Shown here in pieces: positions 1-6,100 of a stretch of 7,928 nucleotides of DNA. A program made the translations under genes and the position numbers. The notes under the pieces are model-generated. The model was given only the letters and a program-made list of their open reading frames with translations. It did not search any database and was not told the DNA's origin. The stretch is from an uncultured Bacteroidales bacterium (lineage in GTDB: Bacteria; Bacteroidota; Bacteroidia; Bacteroidales; ML635J-15), in assembly GCA_905233405.1 (NCBI GenBank), contig CAJOEG010000069.1, positions 1 through 7,928 on the forward strand, read 5' to 3'. Positions within the stretch are counted from its first letter, which is position 1. Every line of letters begins with the position of its first letter.

Positions 1-490
1 GTATTTCCTCAAACTTTTCAATCCAGATTTTTACGGAAGAGATGTTAGGATTGGTAAGCATACGTCCACCATTGGCGACGCGGTTGGAATCGCACTCGAA
101 CAGATGTGCTGCCGCAGCGAGAAGTTCCTCGCCATTGCGCGGATTTGGAATAGAAAACGGATACTGCAAACCGTACCAAGATGGGATGTCAACAGGAAGT
201 TCACCGCGCTCAATCGCCATGTGCATCGACATATAATAGTGAACGACGTAGGTTTTTGCCTTGCCAAACAACTGGCTGTACTTGTTGTTGAAAGCCTCTT
301 CCTGCTGCCTCAGGCACTCCTTGTAAGTCCTGAACTTCTCGAATACAGAAAGGTTTTCTTCAGTTATATTAGCCTGATATTCAGCAAACAAACATTCATC
401 ACCCAGCGGATTTTCCCGCAAATACCCATCGAAAGACCTCAGTATTTCTAGTCTTTCCTCATCAGTATGTCTGTAAATCAGTTTCTCCAT
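1..490 (-). CDS. Unrecognised protein, 5' part, truncated by window edge
   Basis: Reading the minus strand from the ATG at 490-488 gives 163 codons with no stop, still open at base 1, so only the N-terminal part is present. The protein begins MEKLIYRHTDEERLEIL. It is hydrophilic, with no signal peptide or membrane segment in the visible part, so it is probably cytoplasmic. The first ~100 residues look mainly helical and charged. Around residues 75-99 there is a tyrosine- and methionine-rich segment (KAKTYVVHYYMSMHMAIERG), followed by ELPVDIPSWYG. I do not recognise a family and assign no function. The start is supported by a TAnnTTTG -7 box at 524-517, which leaves a leader of roughly 20 bases. 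It is transcribed divergently from pyrH. Plus-strand frames over the same stretch encode low-quality peptides and are treated as shadows. Confidence 0.75.
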   Translation of the reverse strand, partial: MEKLIYRHTDEERLEILRSFDGYLRENPLGDECLFAEYQANITEENLSVFEKFRTYKECLRQQEEAFNNKYSQLFGKAKTYVVHYYMSMHMAIERGELPVDIPSWYGLQYPFSIPNPRNGEELLAAAAHLFECDSNRVANGGRMLTNPNISSVKIWIEKFEEI

Positions 491-516
491 CCGTAGTCTA
501 AATCTATAAAATCGCA

Positions 517-524
517 CAAAAATA
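517..524 (-). promoter_or_regulatory. Bacteroidota-type -7 box of the leftward gene
   Basis: On the minus strand, 524-517 reads TATTTTTG, a full match to the Bacteroidota sigma-factor -7 consensus TAnnTTTG. A TTTG lies 16 bases upstream, closer than the usual spacing of about 19, so the -33 element is weak. The start codon at 490 would follow after a leader of about 20 bases. The match is seen; promoter function is inferred. Confidence 0.5.
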
Positions 525-721
525 TAACTCGCTAAAACAACAAAATCAACACAAAACACAAAGTAATCAACAGATTAGTGTTTATTGCCATTTTATAACG
601 CTCGGATTTTCAAGGAAAAACGATTTTTGAAATAATATACAGCAAAAAGATTATAAAATAAATCATTAATAACCAACACATTACCAATCAACCATTACCA
701 TATATGATAATAACAACCACA

Positions 722-757
722 TATTGTAAGGACGCAAAATTTTGCGTCTCAACAATA
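722..757. repeat. Inverted repeat with perfect 18-base palindrome
   Basis: GACGCAAAATTTTGCGTC at 731-748 is a perfect 18-base palindrome. After three imperfect positions on each side, pairing resumes with TATTGT (722-727) against ACAATA (752-757). As it lies between divergent promoters it is unlikely to be a terminator for either neighbour. Palindromes of this form recur between genes in many Bacteroidota and cyanobacterial genomes from general recollection, so a dispersed repeat is the likeliest reading. A regulator binding site is the alternative. Confidence 0.7.
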
Positions 758-820
758 AAAATAGAATCTTCATAACGTTAAATTTTTGATTTTTCAAATC
801 CTCGAATTATCAAATTTTAT

Positions 821-828
821 TACTTTTG
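821..828 (+). promoter_or_regulatory. Bacteroidota-type -7 box of pyrH-frr
   Basis: TACTTTTG matches the TAnnTTTG consensus exactly and lies 19 bases before the pyrH start codon, implying a very short leader of about 10-16 bases. No good -33 TTTG is present at the expected distance (the nearest, at 785-788, is too far), so the promoter may be moderate or activator-dependent. Function is inferred. Confidence 0.55.
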
Positions 829-847
829 TGGTCTAAAAATTATTGCG

Positions 848-1555
848 ATGAGATTCAAACGTATATTGTTAAAGCTCAGCGGCGAATCGCTTGCAGGAGC
901 ATCTAAGCAGGGAATAAGCGAAACCCATCTTATGGAATACGCCAACCAGATAAAGGCTGTATATGACAAAGGTGTACAGATTGGAATAGTAATCGGCGGA
1001 GGCAACATTTTCCGCGGAATATCGGGCGAAAGCAAGGGCTTCGACCGTGTGAAGGGCGACCAGATGGGTATGTTGGCAACAATAATCAACTCGTTGGCAT
1101 TGCAGAATGGCTTGGAGTCTGTTGGCGTGAAAACAAGACTTTTCACATCAATAGGTATAGAATCCATCGGTGAACGCATTTCGAAGCCGAAAGTTGTTGA
1201 AGCATTGGAAAACTCGTACGTGTGCATACTTGCCGGCGGAACTGGAAATCCATATTTTTCAACCGACAGCGCTTCGGCATTGAGGGCAATCGAAATCGAA
1301 GCCGACGTTTTCCTGAAAGGTACGCGCGTAAACGGTGTCTATACTGCCGACCCCGAAAAGGATCCGACAGCAACAAAGTTCGATACAATTACCTTCGACG
1401 AGGTTTACAAGCGCGGACTCAAGATTATGGACCTCACCGCATTCACCTTGTGCAAGGAAAACAATATGCCAGTAATCGTGTTCGACATGGACACCTACGG
1501 AAACCTTGAAAAAGTAATAAATAACGAAAATATAGGAACTTACATTACAAAGTAA
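848..1555 (+). CDS. pyrH: UMP kinase (uridylate kinase)
   Basis: The 235-residue product is close to the usual bacterial length of about 240. UMP kinase phosphorylates UMP to UDP with ATP, an essential cytoplasmic step of pyrimidine nucleotide synthesis, and belongs to the amino acid kinase fold rather than to the NMP kinases. Visible family motifs are the N-terminal KLSGE (residues 9-13), the glycine-rich GGGNIFRG (50-57), DQMGMLAT (71-78), the GGTGNPYFSTDSASALRA stretch near residues 130-147 that binds UMP, and FLKGTRVNGVYTADP (about 156-170) in the nucleotide-binding half. All expected blocks are present and there is no sign of damage. The ATG at 848 places KLSGE at the normal position. 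frr follows 3 bases after the stop, the widespread pyrH-frr arrangement, so the two are co-transcribed. Known homologues form hexamers regulated by GTP and UTP; this cannot be read from the DNA here. Confidence 0.97.
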   Translation: MRFKRILLKLSGESLAGASKQGISETHLMEYANQIKAVYDKGVQIGIVIGGGNIFRGISGESKGFDRVKGDQMGMLATIINSLALQNGLESVGVKTRLFTSIGIESIGERISKPKVVEALENSYVCILAGGTGNPYFSTDSASALRAIEIEADVFLKGTRVNGVYTADPEKDPTATKFDTITFDEVYKRGLKIMDLTAFTLCKENNMPVIVFDMDTYGNLEKVINNENIGTYITK

Positions 1556-1558
1556 TTT

Positions 1559-2119
1559 ATGGAAGAATTAGAACTGTACATAGAGGATGCAAAGGACGGA
1601 ATGAAGTCCGCACTCGAACATCTTGAAAAGGAACTCGCAAAGATTCGCGCGGGCAAGGCAAATCCCGCAATGCTCGAATCGGTAAAGGTTGAATGTTACG
1701 GTACAATGTCACCGATTTCGCAGGTTGCCAACCTTTCGGCACCAGACCCGAAGACCATCTTCATCCAGCCGTGGGACAAGTCAACTATCCCGGCAATCGA
1801 GAAGGCTATTATGGCTGCCAACTTGGGCTTCAACCCGGCAAACAACGGCGAAGTTATCCGTATAATCGTTCCGCCTCTGACCGAGGAACGCCGCAAACAA
1901 CTCGTTAAGCAGGTAAAAGGTTTGGGCGAAGACTCGAAGGTTGTTATCAGGAACGCTCGCCGCAATGCAATCGAAGAGTTCAAGAAACTAAAGAAGGAAG
2001 GCGTTTCGGAAGACGCTGCAAAGGATGCCGAACAGACCGTTCACAAGGCACACGAAGACTTCATCAAGAAGGTTGACGCTGTTATCGATGCCAAGGAAAA
2101 GGAATTGATGACGGTGTAA
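1559..2119 (+). CDS. frr: Ribosome recycling factor
   Basis: The 186-residue product matches the standard RRF length (about 185). With EF-G, RRF splits the post-termination ribosome so that subunits, mRNA and tRNA can be reused; it is cytoplasmic and usually essential. Recognisable features are the N-terminal helix with KIRAGKANPAML (residues 29-39), the segment VKVECYGTMSPISQVANLS (42-60) and ISQ..LS..D of the second domain, PPLTEERRKQLVK (105-117), and the IRNARRNAIEEFKK block (130-143) holding the conserved arginines of the helical domain. The C-terminal helix is rich in Lys and Glu, as expected. It starts 3 bases after the pyrH stop and has no clear ribosome-binding site of its own, which suggests translational coupling. 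No further gene follows in the operon; a long imperfect stem-loop begins 13 bases after the stop. Confidence 0.97.
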   Translation: MEELELYIEDAKDGMKSALEHLEKELAKIRAGKANPAMLESVKVECYGTMSPISQVANLSAPDPKTIFIQPWDKSTIPAIEKAIMAANLGFNPANNGEVIRIIVPPLTEERRKQLVKQVKGLGEDSKVVIRNARRNAIEEFKKLKKEGVSEDAAKDAEQTVHKAHEDFIKKVDAVIDAKEKELMTV

Positions 2120-2131
2120 AGGAGAATTGAA

Positions 2132-2290
2132 GGCGGACAGGCTAGAAGGCTAACAGTCTGACAGGCTAACAAGCTTGAAGTCTTGCTGTCTGATGATCAG
2201 ATAGTTTTGTGGACTAACAGTCAGACTGCCCGACAGGTCTTCTGCTTGACATCATGACTGGTCTTCTGCTAGTCTTTCAGCCTTTTCGCC
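2132..2290. repeat. Long imperfect inverted repeat downstream of frr
   Basis: Bases 2132-2156 are nearly complementary to 2266-2290: aligned by eye, 19 of 25 positions pair as Watson-Crick and 3 more as G-U in RNA. Inside lie a 9-base inverted repeat (CAGTCTGAC 2154-2162 with GTCAGACTG 2220-2228) and a compact hairpin, CTGTCTGA-TGA-TCAGATAG (2186-2204). The region also has direct repeats: GGCTA three times at the left and GGTCTTCTGCT twice (2236-2246, 2260-2270). As it starts 13 bases after the frr stop it would be transcribed and could end or stabilise the pyrH-frr message, but there is no clean GC stem plus U-run, so it is not called a terminator. A dispersed repeat element or structured RNA is equally possible. 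Confidence 0.65.
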
Positions 2291-2334
2291 CCAAAAATCT
2301 TCAAATCATTCAATAAATCGCAATTTTTTATGCA

Positions 2335-2360
2335 GACGTTGCTCACAACGTCGCTACAAT
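2335..2360. repeat. Hairpin-bearing dispersed repeat, copy 1
   Basis: This 26-base unit holds the perfect stem GACGTTG-CTCA-CAACGTC (2335-2352) followed by GCTACAAT. It matches the unit at 2533-2558 in 24 of 26 positions, in the same orientation. It lies outside any gene. The copies are seen; membership of a genome-wide repeat family is inferred. Confidence 0.7.
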
Positions 2361-2362
2361 TA

Positions 2363-2395
2363 TCAAATCAATCGTAAATCGTACTTCGAAAATCG
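2363..2395. repeat. 33-base direct repeat, left copy
   Basis: Bases 2363-2395 match 2938-2970 in 30 of 33 positions, same orientation, 575 bases apart. All three differences are A/T exchanges. The unit is itself built from short AATCGTA-like pieces. The pair brackets most of the repeat island in front of the large exoprotein gene. Confidence 0.7.
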
Positions 2396-2412
2396 TAACT
2401 CCCCCTGCTTTT

Positions 2413-2492
2413 GCCCTTTCAGGGCGCGGATGTTCGGATGTGACGGTTTGAGGCGTTGCCTCTACCTATTGTGCTCGTTGGGCTTTCAGCCC
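2413..2492. repeat. Cluster of three 13-base hairpins
   Basis: Three perfect hairpins with the same geometry, 5-base arms and a 3-base loop, lie within 80 bases: GCCCTTTCAGGGC (2413-2425), GAGGCGTTGCCTC (2450-2462) and GGGCTTTCAGCCC (2480-2492). The first and last share the loop TTC or TTTCA core and rearranged G/C arms. The stretch is much more GC-rich than its flanks. It resembles REP- or BIME-like elements with paired palindromes, which in other bacteria are mobilised by RAYT transposases. No transposase is present here, so that link is only a suggestion. Confidence 0.6.
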
Positions 2493-2532
2493 GCAAGAAC
2501 AATCTATATTTCCAATCGAATTTTATTCAACG

Positions 2533-2558
2533 GACGTTGCTCGCAACGACGCTACAAT
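2533..2558. repeat. Hairpin-bearing dispersed repeat, copy 2
   Basis: Second copy of the unit at 2335-2360, differing at two positions. One difference (T to A) falls in the right arm, so the stem is reduced to CGTTG-CTCG-CAACG (2535-2548). The downstream flank is unrelated to that of copy 1, so the repeated unit ends at about base 2558. Confidence 0.7.
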
Positions 2559-2629
2559 CGTTAAATTTTTGATTCATCATGTACAATCGTGCCATAGCGC
2601 GATTCTTAAATCCATCAAATTCTCAAATC

Positions 2630-2810
2630 TTCAAACGGCGTCAGCCATTCAAACCCAAAAACGGCGCAACCACAGAAAACCACCATTCGACCCTTCGACT
2701 TCGCTCAGGGGGCGAGAAACACAGAAACCTTCAAACGCCGCAGGCATTCAAACGGCGAAGCCACAGAACGGCGTACTTCGACTGAGCTCAGCACAAGTAG
2801 CCCTCAACGA
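2630..2810. repeat. Mosaic of short repeats
   Basis: TTCAAACG-containing units occur at 2630-2654 and 2730-2753, with recurring CACAGAA words between and after them. CCCTTCGACTTCGCTCAGGG (2691-2710) has complementary CCCT/AGGG ends, and CTGAGCTCAG (2782-2791) is a 10-base palindrome. An open frame of 100 codons across this stretch (from 2569) is made of these repeat words and is not credible as a gene. Function is unknown; it is probably accumulated dispersed-repeat debris. Confidence 0.5.
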
Positions 2811-2824
2811 AGTTAAACCACGAA

Positions 2825-2886
2825 TTACACGAACCTTTAGTTCGACGAAGTCAATTTACACGAACCTTTAGCTCGGCGTAGCCAAT
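2825..2886. repeat. Tandem duplication, 31-base unit, two copies
   Basis: The units 2825-2855 and 2856-2886 abut directly and agree in 27 of 31 positions. Each begins TTACACGAACCTTTAG. There is no spacer, so this is not a CRISPR array. Similar ACACGAA-rich words recur between genes in many Bacteroidota, from general recollection. Confidence 0.75.
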
Positions 2887-2937
2887 GTGTTCGCTATGCT
2901 CACGTTGAACCTTGAACCCATAAAATCATCATTTTTT

Positions 2938-2970
2938 TCAAATCAATCGTAATTCGTTCTTCGTAAATCG
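2938..2970. repeat. 33-base direct repeat, right copy
   Basis: Right-hand partner of 2363-2395 (30 of 33 positions identical). It ends 12 bases before the -7 box of the exoprotein gene and contains the candidate -33 element TTCG at 2960-2963, so part of that promoter appears to lie within repeated DNA. Confidence 0.7.
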
Positions 2971-2990
2971 AAAATATTTTCTTATCTTTG
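2960..2990 (+). promoter_or_regulatory. Bacteroidota-type promoter of the exoprotein gene
   Basis: TATCTTTG (2983-2990) matches the -7 consensus TAnnTTTG. TTCG (2960-2963), one base off the -33 TTTG, lies at the expected 19-base spacing. The predicted transcript would have a leader of about 30 bases before the ATG at 3028. The sequence just before that ATG is A-rich (AACACTAACATA) without a Shine-Dalgarno motif, as is usual in this phylum. Confidence 0.6.
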
Positions 2991-3027
2991 CCCTTTTAAC
3001 TTTTGTGCAAATTGTAACACTAACATA

Positions 3028-3153
3028 ATGAAGAATTTATATATGGACTTTTCTACAAAAAACAATAGAAATATGGACAAAATCCACTCAAATTTCTTTG
3101 CTACAGCCTTCTGCGCTGCATTTTTGTTTGTTGTATCGTTAGGCGCTTTCGGT
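3028..3153 (+). other. Signal peptide region
   Basis: A polar, basic N-region is followed by the hydrophobic stretch FFATAFCAAFLFVVSLGAFG (residues 23-42). The likely signal peptidase I site lies around AFG-QT (42/43), leaving an N-terminal Gln, which is common in exported Bacteroidota proteins. There is no lipobox Cys at the site (Cys29 is inside the hydrophobic core), so a lipoprotein is unlikely. Confidence 0.8.
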
Positions 3154-6100
3154 CAGACGATTACCATCAATGACGTAACCGCGGTTAACGATAACGAGGT
3201 TTTAATCGGAGGTACTACCACCGATATTGCCGATGGTACATTGCTGTACTCGTATTACGGTACAATAAACGACGAGTATTCATTTTCGATGGGCAACACG
3301 GGAGAAACAAACGGCGGTTCTTTCCAAATCAACGTTACAGCTCTGCAACCTGGCACCAACTACTACTTCCAGGTGCGCGACGACGCTTCGGGTGCAAGAA
3401 GCAATATATACGAGTTCCAAACCACAGGCACAGGCTCTACGTACACTGTCACTACTGGTTCACATAACGTATCATTCCAGATGGTAACCTTGTTCGGTAC
3501 GGTTACGCCCTACAGCAGTGGAAATATCGACAAGGTCGGTTTCATCTACGCCACAGACCCTTCTATGCTGGAAATGATGGTACAGCAAATTACCATTGAA
3601 AATACAATGTCTGGCAATTTTATCGAGGGCGATGTGTACAATGAATCCGACGGAGAGTTCAAGGCTCAACTTGACAACCTGATGTCTGATGCAGACTATT
3701 ACTACCAGGCTTGCGTTCGCTCTCAGGAAAACGGCGAACAGTGGATTGTCGCCAACTCATACGAATCTTTTCGCACCGAAGGCAGCACATCCAACTCCCT
3801 TATGCAGAGTGGCGACTACAACAACCACGGATATGTTGACCTAGGCCTTTCGGTAAAATGGGCAACCACCAACCTTGGTGCAACCAACCCCGAAGACTAC
3901 GGTAACTACTACGCTTGGGGCGAAACGACTCCGAAGGCAACATACAGTTGGATGACCTACCAGCATTGCCTCGAAGATGAATACCTGCTTACAAAATACT
4001 GCTTCGACGTAAGTCACGGTGCCGACGGCTTTACCGACGGCCTTAATACATTGGAAGCAGTCGACGATGCCGCCACTGCCAACTGGGGCGCTGGATGGCG
4101 TATGCCTACAAGAAACGAAATGGAAGAACTTAGAAATAGTTGTACTTGGGAATGGACTTCGCAAAATGGTATCGATGGATATATTGCCAGAAACGAAAGC
4201 ACGGGCTACTCTATGTTCCTGCCTGCAGCCGGCTATTTAGACGAAAGTGGCGAACATAGCATAACCTACGACGGCGACTACTGGACAAGTTCAATTAGCG
4301 ACTACAGTACTACCAATGCGTTTAGCATACTTTTCTACGATGGCACACAGCAATTGTACAGCGATATGGAACGCGACTACGGTCTTCCAATCCGTGCCGT
4401 TTACGATGCCACATTGGCTACGCCTAGAGTTACCACCAAAGCATCCGACAATGTAACAGAAACAACGGCTATACTGCAAGGCTCTTACAACAATGACATC
4501 GAAATTCCGGAGGCTTTCTCATTTGGTTTCCTTTATGGCACCGACACCACTGCAACCCTCACCGAAGTTTCTGCTACATATGACGACTACACTACCTATT
4601 ATATCGCCGAGATTACAGGACTTTCATCCGGCACCACATACTACTTCAAGTTCTTCGCCGAAAACAGCAACGGCAGGGGCTATGGTCAATTCTGGGAATT
4701 TCAAACAGGAGGCAATATTGTCAATTGGATAACCATAGGTGGCGGTCCTGGTAATAACACGAATCTGCCTGTCAACATCTACTACAAATATTCTCTCTCG
4801 CAGCAGATTTATACACCCGCAGAAATAGGGCGTGCAGGAACTATTGAGCGCATTGCGTTCTACAACAATACGGATAATATTGCTCGTACAATCGACTTGT
4901 ATATGTTTACTTCCGACAGACAATCTTTTACCAGTACAACCGATTGGGAAACTGTAAGTTCAAGCGACCGTGTATTTTCGGGTGAAGTTACATTTTTATC
5001 TGGCGAGTGGACAGTAATCCCACTTACAACTCCTTTTGAATACGATGGCGTAAGCAACATTATCGTTGTAACCGACGATAATACCGCGTATGACGCCACC
5101 ACTCAGAGATTCCTTACATTCGAGGCTTCTGGTCAGTCCATATATGTCAACGGTGATGATACCGACTTCGACCCGACTGATCTTAGTAGCACTACCGCCA
5201 TCGGCTTAGAGGACGTCAAGAACCAGATTAAACTTGGGTTTACCTCTACCAACCCGACTTTCGAATATGTTGACCTTGGTTTGCCGAGTGGCACCAAGTG
5301 GGCAACAATGAATATTGGAGCCGAAAGACCCGAAGATTTCGGAACTTATTTCGCTTGGGGCGAAACATCGCCTAAGACTGTATACGATTGGGAGAGTTAT
5401 ATATACGCCGATGGCGACAGCGACTCCGACCCGCAACTTACAAAATACTGCAATGATTCTGGATTAGGCATTACCGACGCCCTTACCGAATTGGAGACTG
5501 GTGACGATGCCGCTACCGCTATCTTGGGCAGCAACTGGAGAATGCCGACCTACGATGAAGTGATAGAATTGAGAGATTATTGCGAACATGTATTTACTAC
5601 GCAAAACGGAGTAGCCGGCACTCTTGTTACAGGACCAAACAACCAATCCATTTTTATACCTGCTGCTGCAGGTCGCTACTACAATAATCTAATCTTGTCG
5701 GAGGGCACTGGTTCCTACTGGTCAAGTTCGCTCGACACGGATAATCCGAGCAATGCACAGGGTCTTTCCTTAGGATTTGACGGTTTCAGTACTATCACCT
5801 CCCCGCGTTATTTTGGTCTTCCAATCCGTCCGGTATATGATCCGTCGCAAACCGCTGGAAATTTTACACCTGCAGGCCTTGAAGACTACGAATTTACAAC
5901 AGGCACCGATGGAACCGCCTATTCGCCGTCATTAACACAACTCATACAGTCGGGACAGGACGACCAGGCATCCGAGTTGACAGAAATCGGCTTCACTTTT
6001 ACATACGACGAGGTTGAATACACGCAGTTCTCGGCAAACTCAAACGGAAGAATGAGGCTGGGCAATGAAGTGATTACCGATGCATATAACAATCCGTTTA

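Larger units (their letters stand above)
491..847. other. AT-rich divergent intergenic region
   Basis: This 357-base gap separates the leftward unknown gene from pyrH. It is strongly AT-rich and holds no credible reading frame. It contains one -7 box for each divergent gene (524-517 and 821-828), the inverted repeat at 722-757, and a small hairpin GATTT-TTC-AAATC at 788-800. TTTGAT at 785-790 is repeated inverted as ATCAAA at 809-814 just ahead of the pyrH -7 box; this could be an operator but may be chance in such AT-rich DNA. I see nothing else between about 530 and 720. Confidence 0.6.

Noticed and set aside
104..451. Plus-strand open frame of 115 codons
   Set aside because: It lies antisense to the better minus-strand frame that spans 1-490 with a promoter box. 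Its peptide has no domain-like pattern and no promoter.
820..1227. Minus-strand frame of 135 codons over pyrH
   Set aside because: Shadow of the clearly conserved pyrH gene on the other strand.
2132..2290. Classical rho-independent terminator of pyrH-frr
   Set aside because: The stem is long and imperfect with a large loop, and no U-run follows directly; the transcript end cannot be assigned from sequence.
2401..2500. tRNA-like or structured RNA gene
   Set aside because: The three short hairpins do not form a cloverleaf; no T-loop, anticodon arm or acceptor pairing could be found.
2569..2871. Open frame of 100 codons between frr and the exoprotein gene
   Set aside because: It is made of the short dispersed repeats found there (TTCAAACG, CACAGAA, TTCGACTTCGCTCAG words). 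The composition is unlike a folded protein.
2825..2886. CRISPR array
   Set aside because: Only two units, directly abutting and without spacers; no cas genes in the window.
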